A stretch of DNA of 55,265 bases from an uncultured Lachnospiraceae bacterium (GTDB lineage: Bacteria > Bacillota > Clostridia > Lachnospirales > Lachnospiraceae): positions 1-55,265 of the forward strand of contig CAJUFN010000014.1 in assembly GCA_910585545.1 (NCBI GenBank), read 5' to 3'. Positions within the stretch are counted from its first letter, which is position 1, and each line of letters starts with the position of its first letter. The notes under the pieces are model-generated. The model did not search any database and was not told where the DNA came from. It saw nothing but the letters and a program-made list of their open reading frames with translations. The position numbers and the translations under genes are program-made. Below, piece after piece: positions 34,328-42,117 of the stretch.

Positions 34328-35353
34328 TTACAGCCTTGGCATTACTTCTTTTTCTTCCACCGGTACAATCAATTTTTTATTTAATTCGTCCGCATATGCC
34401 TGTGCTGTTTCCCGATCGGAGAATTCCAATAATTTTCCATTTTGTTCCACTGCCTTGCCAGTGACCGTATTGACCACCACATAGGTGTCGTTTTCTATAT
34501 TTCGCACTCTTTTTTCTTCCTTCTGCAAATCTTGGATCTGCTTTTTGATTTCTGCCTGATAGTGTTCCTTAGAGTCCGCCTGATACAAATCTCGCGGTTT
34601 TGGTTTTGCATTTTCTTCCTCCATCCTTATTTCTTCTTGTGCTGCTCTCAACATTTCCTCGGTCTTCCTCTCTCTTTCCTCCAGTTCCTGAAGAAATCGT
34701 TCCGCATCCTCTCGATTTTCCCATTCCATAGGCACACCATTTAGCAGCAAATATTCATTGGTCTGCGTATCCAAAATCCTACTTTTCTCTTCCTCTCTGA
34801 TCACGTATCTGGATACATCATGTTTATTTACAAAACCTTGAATATTCCGGATACTCTCCTTTGCCTTCAATAATTGTTTTTTTGCCGCCTGCAGTTCCTT
34901 CAGGCTTTCCTGATAATCCGGCTTTTCCCGGACAAGGCCATTTTGCAATTCCTCACAATACACCCCAAGGGCATTAGACAGTAGCTGCAGAGTGCTCTGA
35001 TTCGGATTCAATATTCCATTTTCAATCCAGGACAACTGCTCTTTGGAAATCAGACACATGACGGATAATTGTTCTTCTGATAATCCCCTTTTTTCCCGAA
35101 GATTTTTAATCAGATATCCAAAAGCCGTCTTTTGCTTTAAAGGTTCCAGTCTTCGGATTTCTCCCTTTTCCTGCATTTTGTTTAACCAACTTGTAAATGA
35201 GATATGTTTTCTTAGCAGATTTGTGTCCTCCGATAATGCATAATACTCCTCTAGCTGTTGTCTTGAAAAGATTTCCGGCATCCCACTTTTTCTGTTTTCA
35301 TACAAATCTGATAAGTCTGCTACTAGCGTATCCATTCTTTCATGTGTTTCCAT
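34328..35353 (-). CDS. Cro/C1-type HTH protein with long coiled-coil region
   Basis: A 341-aa protein. Residues about 75-135 form an XRE-type helix-turn-helix (IKNLREKRGLSEEQLSVMCLISKEQLSWIENG, split around the turn), preceded by an N-terminal helical part and followed by long charged helices (about 145-300) and a C-terminal beta segment (YVVVNTVTGKAVEQNGKLLEF). It could regulate the mobilisation operon or act as a DNA-binding relaxosome component. A perfect AAGGAGGT precedes the ATG. The spacings to both neighbours are 15 bp, so it belongs to the operon. Confidence 0.75.
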   Translation of the reverse strand: METHERMDTLVADLSDLYENRKSGMPEIFSRQQLEEYYALSEDTNLLRKHISFTSWLNKMQEKGEIRRLEPLKQKTAFGYLIKNLREKRGLSEEQLSVMCLISKEQLSWIENGILNPNQSTLQLLSNALGVYCEELQNGLVREKPDYQESLKELQAAKKQLLKAKESIRNIQGFVNKHDVSRYVIREEEKSRILDTQTNEYLLLNGVPMEWENREDAERFLQELEERERKTEEMLRAAQEEIRMEEENAKPKPRDLYQADSKEHYQAEIKKQIQDLQKEEKRVRNIENDTYVVVNTVTGKAVEQNGKLLEFSDRETAQAYADELNKKLIVPVEEKEVMPRL

Positions 35354-35368
35354 AATAATCGCACCTCC

Positions 35369-36289
35369 TTATAACTTTGGTCCCCGATAATCTTTGCCGA
35401 CTTCTTTTCCTTGGCCAAACCATCTGCCATCCTGATACATTTGCACCCCTTTTTCTTTACTGTAACGATAAACGTTATTTGATAATTGCTCCTGGACATC
35501 TACCACATCTTCATTTACACTTTTTATCATTGCTTGCAATGCCTCGGGATTAAGTTCACTCCTTTCTGCCAAGATGATAACCTCATGTACAGAGGCGGGT
35601 AATATATAGTAAGGGGTATCAAGTCCCTGTTCTATCGCTCTTAAAACTTTCGGATTTCCGATTTGTGCTGCGCCAAACTGTCCGCTTTGATTAGTCAAAA
35701 CATATACTCCTTCATTTTGAGGTATATCTGTCCCTTCCTCCCCCAACATCTCTGAAAGTATCTCTTTCATAGACATAAATTTTACTTCTTCCTTTTTGAT
35801 ATTTTCCATACCAGCACGTACTACCTCTCTTGGTTCCCATCCTTTCTTAGCACAGTAATCATAAGTAACCTTGAAAACCATTCCTGAATTAATTTCTAAA
35901 TAAGGAACAAATGCCAAGTCAAGTTGTTTATAACAAGGTACCTTGCATAATAAAGCTTCATTCCGTTCTCTTGAAATCAATCTCATTTTAATATCTTCTA
36001 AAGAATAGTAATTTAAGATTTCCCACACAGATAAATTCACCTGTTCTGACATATATTTTATGTAATCGGATGCAATCTGCTTACATGCCTGATCTGGATG
36101 AAGCTCATCATACCAATCCAAATATAAAATTGGTACAGCCTCTACCCCTTCTTTCTGAATCATAATCCCCTCTTTAATCTCATTGTTCTTGGCAACTTCC
36201 TCAAACAGTATTTCCGCAGCCTGAAGATTAGATGGAAGATAGTCTTTTAAGTGTTTTATTAAATACTCTTTGAATTTTGCTCTATTCAT
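35369..36289 (-). CDS. DUF5688 family protein
   Basis: A 306-aa soluble protein of the DUF5688 family, found in mobile elements of Clostridia and of unknown function. It has no signal peptide or membrane segment. Recognisable stretches are PILYLDWYDEL near 52-62, VPCYKQLDLAFVPYLEI in the middle, and GVYVLTNQSGQFGAAQI followed by YYILPASVHEVIIL. The start overlaps the stop of the 46-aa gene upstream (ATGAATAG), whose last codons supply the GGGAGG ribosome binding site. Confidence 0.75.
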   Translation of the reverse strand: MNRAKFKEYLIKHLKDYLPSNLQAAEILFEEVAKNNEIKEGIMIQKEGVEAVPILYLDWYDELHPDQACKQIASDYIKYMSEQVNLSVWEILNYYSLEDIKMRLISRERNEALLCKVPCYKQLDLAFVPYLEINSGMVFKVTYDYCAKKGWEPREVVRAGMENIKKEEVKFMSMKEILSEMLGEEGTDIPQNEGVYVLTNQSGQFGAAQIGNPKVLRAIEQGLDTPYYILPASVHEVIILAERSELNPEALQAMIKSVNEDVVDVQEQLSNNVYRYSKEKGVQMYQDGRWFGQGKEVGKDYRGPKL

Positions 36290-36422
36290 GATGTCCCCTC
36301 CCTGTTTCGTAAATGATCACATCTTTTTGATTCGTTTCATTAAGAAAAATTTCTTTTTTCTCTTTTGCTTGCTTTTTCATTTTTATGTATGCTTCATATA
36401 CTCGCTTTAACTGCTCGTTCAT
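36282..36422 (-). CDS. 46-aa basic small protein linking ardC-like and DUF5688 genes
   Basis: A short frame starting MNEQLKRVYEAYIKMKKQ and ending YETGRGHHE. AAAGGA lies about 9 bases before its ATG. It overlaps the end of the ArdC-like gene by 29 bp and the start of the DUF5688 gene by 8 bp, and carries the ribosome binding site of the latter. Its codons are otherwise the only content of the gap between those genes. The N-terminal half is an amphipathic Lys-rich helix. No family recognised. Confidence 0.55.
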   Translation of the reverse strand: MNEQLKRVYEAYIKMKKQAKEKKEIFLNETNQKDVIIYETGRGHHE

Positions 36423-37359
36423 AATCTTGTTCCTTTCTTACTTTCTGTTTTCTTTGTCTTTCTTCATATGGCTGTAACTTTTCTCTGGTTGTCCGATATG
36501 TTTCAAACACCCGTTCCAGAATTGGTTCGATGTGTTCCGGATCTACCTTCCGATAATGATCCACAAAGTGACGCTTTCTTGAATCTGTTAGTTCCAAACC
36601 AAATCGATGTATCATCATGATAGATACCATATCGGCAGCTAACTCTGCTTCACTTTCCTTCATTCCCGGTTGTACAGTAATACGGTGACCAATTTCATGA
36701 GTCAGTGTGGACAACATTTCTGTATCATTTAATAATTCATTAATAATAATCTTATTGTTCCTGGTATTGTACAAACCACGCAACGTAATTGACTGCACAT
36801 CCTGCTGGCGTACTACAGAATTAAGTTCCTGTTCTGCAAATTCTTTCATAATCTGAAACCATTCCTGATGTGTTTTAGATTTATCCCCCATTTTAAACAT
36901 CTTCGGATAATTTTCTTTTGGGAAATCCGTCTGGGAAATATCAAAAACATTTCCAATTCCAAAGCAAAGCACTTTCTTTCCTGGAATGATTCCTTCTTTG
37001 AATGCTGCCTTTTGTTCCTTTGTAGCATCCTTCAACTGCACCGGAGGCTCTGTACAAAGATAAGTAACTTGCTTTGGAACATATACTTTTAATCCTTTCT
37101 GTCCTTTTCTGATATTGGCACCCATCTCTTTCCAAGCAGCAAAGGACTGTACATAGGTGGCGTTTGGATTTTGAAGAAAAATTAAAGTAGTATTTTTAAC
37201 ACTGTATTGGTAAAACTGACTGCCAAACTGTAACAGCTCCAGTAATTCTTCCGGATTTTTTTCATAACTTTCCGCAAATCTTTCCATCCAATTTTTCATT
37301 TCTTCTTTACTGTTTTCATAAGCGACTTTCCAAAGCGGTTCACTTCTTTTCATATTCAT
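36394..37359 (-). CDS. ArdC-like antirestriction protein (ssDNA-binding plus zincin domain)
   Basis: A 321-aa two-domain protein. The N-terminal part (about 20-130) matches the ArdC ssDNA-binding domain (YSVKNTTLIFLQNP, FAAWKEMGANIRKGQKG, VYVPKQ). The C-terminal part (about 215-285) is a metalloprotease-like zincin with HEIGH and a downstream glutamate in ESEAELAADM that completes the metal site. ArdC proteins protect entering single-stranded DNA from host restriction. Its position in the leading mobilisation block fits such a role early in the recipient. AAAGGA precedes the ATG. Confidence 0.85.
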   Translation of the reverse strand: MNMKRSEPLWKVAYENSKEEMKNWMERFAESYEKNPEELLELLQFGSQFYQYSVKNTTLIFLQNPNATYVQSFAAWKEMGANIRKGQKGLKVYVPKQVTYLCTEPPVQLKDATKEQKAAFKEGIIPGKKVLCFGIGNVFDISQTDFPKENYPKMFKMGDKSKTHQEWFQIMKEFAEQELNSVVRQQDVQSITLRGLYNTRNNKIIINELLNDTEMLSTLTHEIGHRITVQPGMKESEAELAADMVSIMMIHRFGLELTDSRKRHFVDHYRKVDPEHIEPILERVFETYRTTREKLQPYEERQRKQKVRKEQDYERAVKASI

Positions 37360-37373
37360 CTATCCTTTCACTT

Positions 37374-37586
37374 TCAAATAAAAAAGTTCTGGAAAAACTG
37401 TATTTGTTCTTTCTCATTTAATTCTGTTGCACCGTCTTTTTCTACGGAAGTCCCTAATGGCAACACCTCTGGATTGCATTCCAAACTATAGAATTTTCCC
37501 TCTTCATCTGTTAAAAAAGCCAACCCATCCTGATGCCAAACCACCGTCAATGGAGTAAACGTTCCTTCAAAGTTTTTGTTCCACAT
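37374..37586 (-). CDS. Small hypothetical protein of the mobilisation block
   Basis: A 70-aa soluble protein (MWNKNFEGTF to FFQNFFI), predicted mostly beta in its first half (FTPLTVVWHQDGLAFLTDEEGKFYSLE, in two strands) with a helical C terminus. It starts 1 bp after the stop of the coiled-coil gene and ends 14 bp before the ArdC-like gene. No family recognised; the genomic setting suggests an accessory of conjugation or antirestriction. Confidence 0.6.
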   Translation of the reverse strand: MWNKNFEGTFTPLTVVWHQDGLAFLTDEEGKFYSLECNPEVLPLGTSVEKDGATELNEKEQIQFFQNFFI

Positions 37587-37587
37587 T

Positions 37588-38355
37588 TCATTCCTCTTCT
37601 TTCTGTTGCAATTTCTTTAAACGCTGCATGACTAATATGGAGAAATTAGGAGATGCAATTGCTTTGAGTTCTCGAATATCCATTCCCTGTTCCAAACATC
37701 CTAAAAGAAAATCAATTTGTTCCTCCGTATACTTTTCATCTTTCAGACAGTCTGCCAGAAATCTTTCCTTCTTCTTTTTCTTCCAAAACCTAAGTGATTT
37801 CTTTTTGGGTATTATTTTTTCCTTTTTGGATAATTCCACTTCCTGTGATTCTTTTTCTATTTCTTTTGGTGATTCTTTCTTCTCCTGTAACTGCTTTTTC
37901 AATCGTAGAATCTCTTCCTTCTGCACTTGAATCGTTCGCTCCTTTTCTTCCAAAAGTTGCTCTTTCGATTCTGCCTCCCGTTGCAACGCTGCCTTCAGAT
38001 TTTCCTCAATAAGTCTCTGTAGTCGATTGCTTTGTTTTGTAGTTTGATCAATATCCTGTTTCATTTTTGATATTTCTTTTGAAATATCATCTCGACTCAT
38101 ATACAGATTTTTCAAAAATTCAATCCTACTTTTCCGGATCTGGCTGATCGTAGCTTTCTCTTCATCCAGTTTTTGCAATTCTGAAATCGTCATACCATCC
38201 ACCGCACAGATATAGAACCATTCCCGCCGTTTCCAATCCTTTTGTTCCTGCAGAAACAACACCATCTCGTTTTCCATGCCCATACTCCTTGCAATGACAA
38301 TCTGATTTTCCAGGACATGCGCTACCTTCGTTTTTTGATCACTTTCTCTTTCCAC
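37588..38355 (-). CDS. Coiled-coil protein downstream of the relaxase
   Basis: A 255-aa soluble, highly charged protein. An N-terminal helical domain (WFYICAVDGMTISELQKLD near 41-60) is followed by a long coiled coil (about 90-165), a Lys-rich hinge (KKKSLRFWKKKKKERF) and a C-terminal helical motif EEQIDFLLGCLEQGM that resembles the tail of VirD4. Translation probably starts at the GTG at 38355, which lies within the end of the relaxase gene (17-bp overlap) behind AAAGGGG. It may couple the relaxosome to VirD4; that is inference from the shared motif and position. Confidence 0.65.
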   Translation of the reverse strand: MERESDQKTKVAHVLENQIVIARSMGMENEMVLFLQEQKDWKRREWFYICAVDGMTISELQKLDEEKATISQIRKSRIEFLKNLYMSRDDISKEISKMKQDIDQTTKQSNRLQRLIEENLKAALQREAESKEQLLEEKERTIQVQKEEILRLKKQLQEKKESPKEIEKESQEVELSKKEKIIPKKKSLRFWKKKKKERFLADCLKDEKYTEEQIDFLLGCLEQGMDIRELKAIASPNFSILVMQRLKKLQQKEEE

Positions 38356-39547
38356 TTCTTTTCACCCCTTTCGTAATCAACAAATCCTTTTCTTTTTCCT
38401 GCTGAAATTCCCGTAAGATTCTTCTTGTAATCTTTTTTTGATTTTTTAATTCTTCTGAAACTCCCATCTCCTTTTCTTCTTTCCTTAATTCCTGATAAAG
38501 TTGTTTCGCATCATTTTCTGATCGGATATGGTTTTGAATTACCAACCGGCATTCTTCCGAAAGCTTTTGAATGTGCAGCAAATCCTTCCGGACGTTCCTT
38601 TGATCAACAGCGTAGGGGTTTAGATAACGATAATTTTTTGCCCGAAAAACTTTTCGTAATTTTCGAACCTGATATTTCCCATATATATTTTTTCGCCTGG
38701 CTGTCTGTCCAGCATTTGAAATTTTTTTAACATTTGGAAATCGAGTTTTTTTATCTGGAACTTTCTCTTTTGCAAGAATTCGTTTCTGAATATCCTGCAA
38801 AGTATATCCTTCTCCCAGGCTTCGATCTCTCCGTCCACGCTCCGCTCCCGGCGCATAGAAAGTCATATAATTTCCATGTTCCTTTAATTTTCCAAACCGA
38901 AAATCATACCCTTGTTGTTTCATGCGATTTAAAAAATCATCAAAAGAATTTGATTTTGAAATAGCTACGTCAATATCCAGTTGAATTATTTTTTTCCAAG
39001 TCATTTGCTCCTTTGTTTCTGCCAGATGTTCCCCATAGGATTTTCCAACTCGCCGGTTTTCATAATGTAGTTTTTCCAATCCATTTTTTTCACAAACTCG
39101 ATCTGTAATCGGTTGAATATATTTCTCCCAGTCTCCTTGTTCGTAACGATACTTATATCCGGTTGTCCGGGAAACCGAATTAAAACAAATATGTCCGTGA
39201 AGATGCCCCTTATCATTGTGAATTGCAAAAACATATTCATAATTATCTCCCAGATATTTTTCACAAAATTCACTTACCACCTTATAAACCAGTTCTTCTG
39301 TTGCCTCCCCAGGTTGAAATGAAATCACAAAATGGTATCCTTGCCTTCCATACATTTTTCCATATTCTTTTTTCGTATCCATCATGACATCGTAGACTTC
39401 TTTCACTTCTACTCCACAGTTTCCTCCTACCCAGAGATTTTCTTCTGTTTTTTCATCATTAAGAATATATTTTATACAGGCATATAATCCGGAAGAGGAA
39501 TTTCCTTTCTTTCTTTGTTTCAAATGTAGCAATTTTGTGATAGCCAT
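38339..39547 (-). CDS. MOBP-type relaxase
   Basis: A 402-aa relaxase/mobilisation nuclease (MobA/VirD2-like) that nicks oriT and stays bound to the 5' end. The metal-binding motif III is HNDKGHLHGH (His110, Asp112, His115, His117), and the N-terminal LYACIKYILN contains Tyr22 and Tyr27, candidates for the nucleophile. Residues after 250 are basic and helical, for DNA contact and recruitment. It lies directly downstream of mobC (5-bp gap) and about 1 kb from the candidate oriT. Confidence 0.93.
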   Translation of the reverse strand: MAITKLLHLKQRKKGNSSSGLYACIKYILNDEKTEENLWVGGNCGVEVKEVYDVMMDTKKEYGKMYGRQGYHFVISFQPGEATEELVYKVVSEFCEKYLGDNYEYVFAIHNDKGHLHGHICFNSVSRTTGYKYRYEQGDWEKYIQPITDRVCEKNGLEKLHYENRRVGKSYGEHLAETKEQMTWKKIIQLDIDVAISKSNSFDDFLNRMKQQGYDFRFGKLKEHGNYMTFYAPGAERGRRDRSLGEGYTLQDIQKRILAKEKVPDKKTRFPNVKKISNAGQTARRKNIYGKYQVRKLRKVFRAKNYRYLNPYAVDQRNVRKDLLHIQKLSEECRLVIQNHIRSENDAKQLYQELRKEEKEMGVSEELKNQKKITRRILREFQQEKEKDLLITKGVKRSGKRK

Positions 39548-39552
39548 GACCG

Positions 39553-39915
39553 TTACTCCTCATTTAAATTTTCTAAGAACTCCAGCACCTTTTCTGTCTC
39601 CGTTTGCAGATTATCCAGATAGATTTTCAGAGCAGAAATATCATTTATCGTTCCAAAATCACTATTAATTTTTTTCGCAACTTGATTAATATTGGTTCCG
39701 ATTTTCCGAAACTGAAAAATCAATCCATCAATCTTTTTTTGAATCTGATCCGGATTATTTTGAAAAGAAAAAATCCGGGCACGCATAAATTCACTTAAAT
39801 TTACCCGTCCGGATTTTAATTTGTGTCCTGGATCTTTTTCCGCTGCACGCATCAGATTTTCATATTGATATTCCGTCATGCGTACAGGAACAATTTTCCA
39901 TTTTAAATTCTTCAT
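39553..39915 (-). CDS. mobC: MobC-like relaxosome accessory protein
   Basis: A 120-aa protein with an N-terminal ribbon-helix-helix-like part (IVPVRMTEYQYENLMRAA), the middle block VNLSEFMRARIF and the MobC signature IFQFRKIGTNINQVAKKIN (residues about 69-87). MobC assists strand separation and nicking at oriT by the relaxase. It is followed by the relaxase gene after 5 bp and preceded by the coiled-coil gene, all in one operon. Confidence 0.88.
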   Translation of the reverse strand: MKNLKWKIVPVRMTEYQYENLMRAAEKDPGHKLKSGRVNLSEFMRARIFSFQNNPDQIQKKIDGLIFQFRKIGTNINQVAKKINSDFGTINDISALKIYLDNLQTETEKVLEFLENLNEE

Positions 39916-39926
39916 ACTGCATCAGC

Positions 39927-40178
39927 TTACCTTTTTCCCTGAATACTTTTCTCTTCTTCATTCATTACTTTCTCAAAACGCTGCATTGTTTCTTCTGTAA
40001 TTTCTCCATAGGTTTTCGTTACGACCGCAGATATTTTTTCCGCCAAAAGATTTTCCAACTCTTTTTTCTCTTTCTGTTTTTCAGATATTTTATTTTCCAG
40101 TCTTTCCTTTTTTTCTTCCAATGTCAAAATTTCCAGATCAATTCTTTCCATCTTTTCATTTATTTTTTTAATCTCCAT
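39927..40178 (-). CDS. Small coiled-coil protein of the relaxosome operon
   Basis: An 83-aa charged protein; residues 5-55 form an unbroken heptad-rich coiled coil (KINEKMERIDLEILTLEEKK and onward), followed by a short helical end. No family recognised. Its place between the ribbon-helix-helix-like gene and mobC suggests a structural or bridging part of the relaxosome. AGGAAT-type ribosome binding site upstream. Confidence 0.65.
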   Translation of the reverse strand: MEIKKINEKMERIDLEILTLEEKKERLENKISEKQKEKKELENLLAEKISAVVTKTYGEITEETMQRFEKVMNEEEKSIQGKR

Positions 40179-40190
40179 TCCGGATTCCTC

Positions 40191-40448
40191 CTACCCCAAC
40201 ATATTCAAATCTAAAATATCATCCATACGCTTTCTTTCTGTTTCTTCCATCAACTGATCCAGTTTTTGATTGATTTGATAAAATTCTGCTTTAAAATTTA
40301 GAAATTCTGTCTTGTCATGATTCTGACAAAAATTTCTTATTGCTGTTTCAATAAATAAATTTTCATATGGATATTTCTGCAAATCTCGTTGTTCAATCAT
40401 ATCAATCACATCCTCATGAAATGTTATCGTTTTTTTTAATTTCTTCAT
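40191..40448 (-). CDS. Ribbon-helix-helix-like DNA-binding protein, first gene of the mobilisation operon
   Basis: An 85-aa basic protein starting MKKLKKTITFHEDVIDMIEQ. The N-terminal strand TITFHED and the two following helices (VIDMIEQR, YENLFIETAIRNFC) fit a ribbon-helix-helix fold, and the C terminus is a helix that could drive oligomerisation. The ATG at 40448 has AGGAGGT 6-7 bases upstream, whereas the open frame to 40484 has none. The gene lies beside the six iterons, so it is the best candidate to bind them, repress its own operon and help assemble the relaxosome. Confidence 0.72.
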   Translation of the reverse strand: MKKLKKTITFHEDVIDMIEQRDLQKYPYENLFIETAIRNFCQNHDKTEFLNFKAEFYQINQKLDQLMEETERKRMDDILDLNMLG

Positions 40449-40510
40449 CCTTCTACCTCCTTTTTTCCTGAAAAAGACGAGCAAATCTGATATTCATCTG
40501 CCAAATATCG

Positions 40511-40631
40511 TATGGCTGTAAGCCGAAACTATATGGCTATCTGTCAAACACTATATGGCTATCGACCTTTTTTATATGGTTCTAAGTCTTTTCTTTACGG
40601 CTGTCAACCATATATGGTACGGCTGTAAGCC
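40511..40631. repeat. Six iterons with 21-22 bp period
   Basis: Units of 14 bp start at 40511, 40532, 40554, 40575, 40596 and 40618 (spacings 21, 22, 21, 21, 22). They read TATGGCTGTAAGCC, TATGGCTATCTGTC, TATGGCTATCGACC, TATGGTTCTAAGTC, TACGGCTGTCAACC and TACGGCTGTAAGCC. The outer two are identical except at one base and contain the palindrome GGCT-N3-AGCC. The period equals two helical turns, so bound protein would line one face of the DNA. Confidence 0.85.
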
Positions 40632-40716
40632 ACAAAAGTGCTTGCACTTTTGGCAAGATACGCATTTTGTATTACAAAACGCCATCTTGTTAATGGGGCA
40701 TCCCCCCTAACACCCC
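40629..40716. other. Candidate origin of transfer (oriT)
   Basis: Directly after the last iteron comes a perfect 9-bp inverted repeat CAAAAGTGC-tt-GCACTTTTG (40633-40652), then a longer imperfect one with outer arms CAAGAT/ATCTTG and inner arms TTTTGT/ACAAAA (40654-40689), then GGGG-cat-CCCCCC and CTAACACCCCC (40695-40716). Nested inverted repeats followed by a conserved GC tract upstream of mobilisation genes is the usual oriT layout. The exact nick position cannot be read from this alone. Confidence 0.65.
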
Positions 40717-40749
40717 CTTCTTACTATTTAATCTTATTTCTATTCCATC

Positions 40750-40777
40750 AAAAAAGGAGCATTTCTGCCCCCCTTTT
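40750..40777 (-). terminator. Terminator of the HipA/CtkA-like kinase gene
   Basis: On the minus strand AAAAGGGGGGCA and TGCTCCTTTTTT pair (two bulged G, loop GAAA), with the tail in the right arm. It lies about 45 bp beyond the stop at 40822 and separates the kinase pair from the oriT region. Confidence 0.65.
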
Positions 40778-40821
40778 GTAGTCATATATATTTTCCATCG
40801 ATACTCCATTTTTTGTTCCCT

Positions 40822-41766
40822 TTATAATTTAGGCATCCATTCCTTTTTCTTAGGCAATTCCTTTTTAATGATTTTCTGATAAACCGGTTTTAATATTTTT
40901 TCATATCGTTCTTGTAAAATCGCTTTATAAAACCGGTTTTGAACAAGGCTAATCACTGGTACGCTATCAATTAATTCAAAAATTTTCTGCAAATCTAATC
41001 TGGCAACAATCCGTTTTACAGCAATATTACACTCTTGGTTTTGCATACTTTCTATGAATTGATATGGATTAATTCTTTTAGAATGCATCTCAAAAATACA
41101 TCTTCTTCCGCGAAATCCTTCTGTTTCTAACAAATGAGTATCGTTTAGAATAGACTCCATTTTTTCATCATCCCATTTATCATTCAGACAATTTCCATTG
41201 TCAAATACCGGAGCCAACCAAAACTGATTCTTATTATCGCTAATGATTCCCCAGTTGCCATTGTTACGATCAGGGTTTCCTATAAATGCATCTACCACGA
41301 ACATATCCCAAAATCTTTCTTTTACACTTTCTGCTTTCTGAAGCATTGGATGTTCCTCAATTGTTTTTAATATTTCTTCCAAATCCATCCCTGCTCCATT
41401 CGTTTCATTCCCATTTGAATCCAAAAAATCCGGAAGAAAAGTCACTTTAATTGCACCAAACTCATTCAGTTTTTCTCCTTCTTTCAGAAAATCTTTACAA
41501 GCAACTACAATCTTATTTCCCTGAATTCCCAATAATGTTTCATGAACCGGTATTCCCAAAATCTCATAGATATGTGAACCTAAATATTCACAAACAGGAC
41601 TGTTAGAATAGCTCACATTTACATTTTTAAATTTTCTCACATTGCCAGGATATTTCAAAAGATAATTTTCTCCTTCAAATATAATGCCCTGTTTTCTTCC
41701 TGCAGTTCCTCCATATACACGAAAATTTTTTTCGCAATCGTTAAAATCATAGAGTTTTATCATCAT
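40822..41766 (-). CDS. HipA/CtkA-like Ser/Thr kinase, probable toxin
   Basis: A 314-aa kinase of the HipA-like CtkA group. The ATP-binding lysine is in YLLKYP (Lys38), the catalytic loop reads VVDAFIGNPDRNNGNWG with the NPDRNNGN motif in place of HRD, and the metal-binding motif is APVFDNGN. All three elements are intact, so activity is likely. HipA kinases phosphorylate targets such as glutamyl-tRNA synthetase to cause growth arrest; CtkA of Helicobacter is a secreted kinase. The start overlaps the stop of the 75-aa upstream gene by 4 bp (ATGA). The element context suggests a stabilisation or growth-control module. Confidence 0.8.
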   Translation of the reverse strand: MMIKLYDFNDCEKNFRVYGGTAGRKQGIIFEGENYLLKYPGNVRKFKNVNVSYSNSPVCEYLGSHIYEILGIPVHETLLGIQGNKIVVACKDFLKEGEKLNEFGAIKVTFLPDFLDSNGNETNGAGMDLEEILKTIEEHPMLQKAESVKERFWDMFVVDAFIGNPDRNNGNWGIISDNKNQFWLAPVFDNGNCLNDKWDDEKMESILNDTHLLETEGFRGRRCIFEMHSKRINPYQFIESMQNQECNIAVKRIVARLDLQKIFELIDSVPVISLVQNRFYKAILQERYEKILKPVYQKIIKKELPKKKEWMPKL

Positions 41767-41990
41767 CTCACCCCATATCTTTTTAAGATTAAGTCATATT
41801 GTTGCTCTGTAATTGTTCTATTTTGTAAAGCAGCTTTTCCGGTTGATTCAATCTCATCTCGGCGCACCATATAAAAATACCAGTCATTGTTTCTGGCAAA
41901 TTCATCACATTCCTCAATCAAATTTTTTAAACTTTTCGGCATGGAAAAATTCAATTGAATATCCCGATCAACAAAAATCATGATTGCCAT
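41763..41990 (-). CDS. Small partner of the HipA/CtkA-like kinase, putative antitoxin
   Basis: A 75-aa protein: a short beta start (MIFVDRDIQLNFSMP), then helices with ECDEFARNNDWYFYMVRRDEIE and ITEQQYDLILKRYGVR. It has no helix-turn-helix like HipB. It overlaps the kinase start by 4 bp and shares its promoter. It may neutralise the kinase, as HipS does in three-part HipBST systems, but the sequence does not prove that. The start could also be the internal ATG three codons in. Confidence 0.6.
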   Translation of the reverse strand: MAIMIFVDRDIQLNFSMPKSLKNLIEECDEFARNNDWYFYMVRRDEIESTGKAALQNRTITEQQYDLILKRYGVR

Positions 41991-42026
41991 TTTCAGAACC
42001 CCTTTCCTGCAAAATCACTTTTTACT

Positions 42027-42055
42027 ATTGTAAGGGATTTTTAAAATGTATGCAA
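42027..42055 (-). promoter_or_regulatory. Promoter of the kinase/partner pair
   Basis: Minus-strand TTGCAT (42050-42055) and TACAAT (42027-42032) separated by 17 bp, about 40 bp before the ATG at 41990. It gives the pair transcription independent of the conjugation operon. Confidence 0.7.
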
Positions 42056-42070
42056 ACAAATTTCCAGAAT

Positions 42071-42112
42071 CAAAAAAATTACCAATCCTGTCTTTTACAA
42101 AACTGATAATTT
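42071..42112 (-). terminator. Terminator at the end of the type IV secretion operon
   Basis: Minus-strand stem GATAATTT-type arm (42105-42112 with 42076-42083, 8 bp with one G-U) enclosing a smaller internal hairpin, followed by a run of seven T. It lies just beyond the stop at 42118. Confidence 0.55.
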
Positions 42113-42117
42113 CCCTT

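Larger units (their letters stand above)
40449..40821. other. Non-coding control region: iterons, candidate oriT and terminator
   Basis: No convincing frame lies here. From left to right it holds the leader of the mobilisation operon (40449-40510), six iterons (40511-40631), two inverted repeats and a C-rich tract forming the candidate oriT (40633-40716), a plain AT-rich segment, and the terminator of the kinase gene (40750-40777). Confidence 0.8.
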
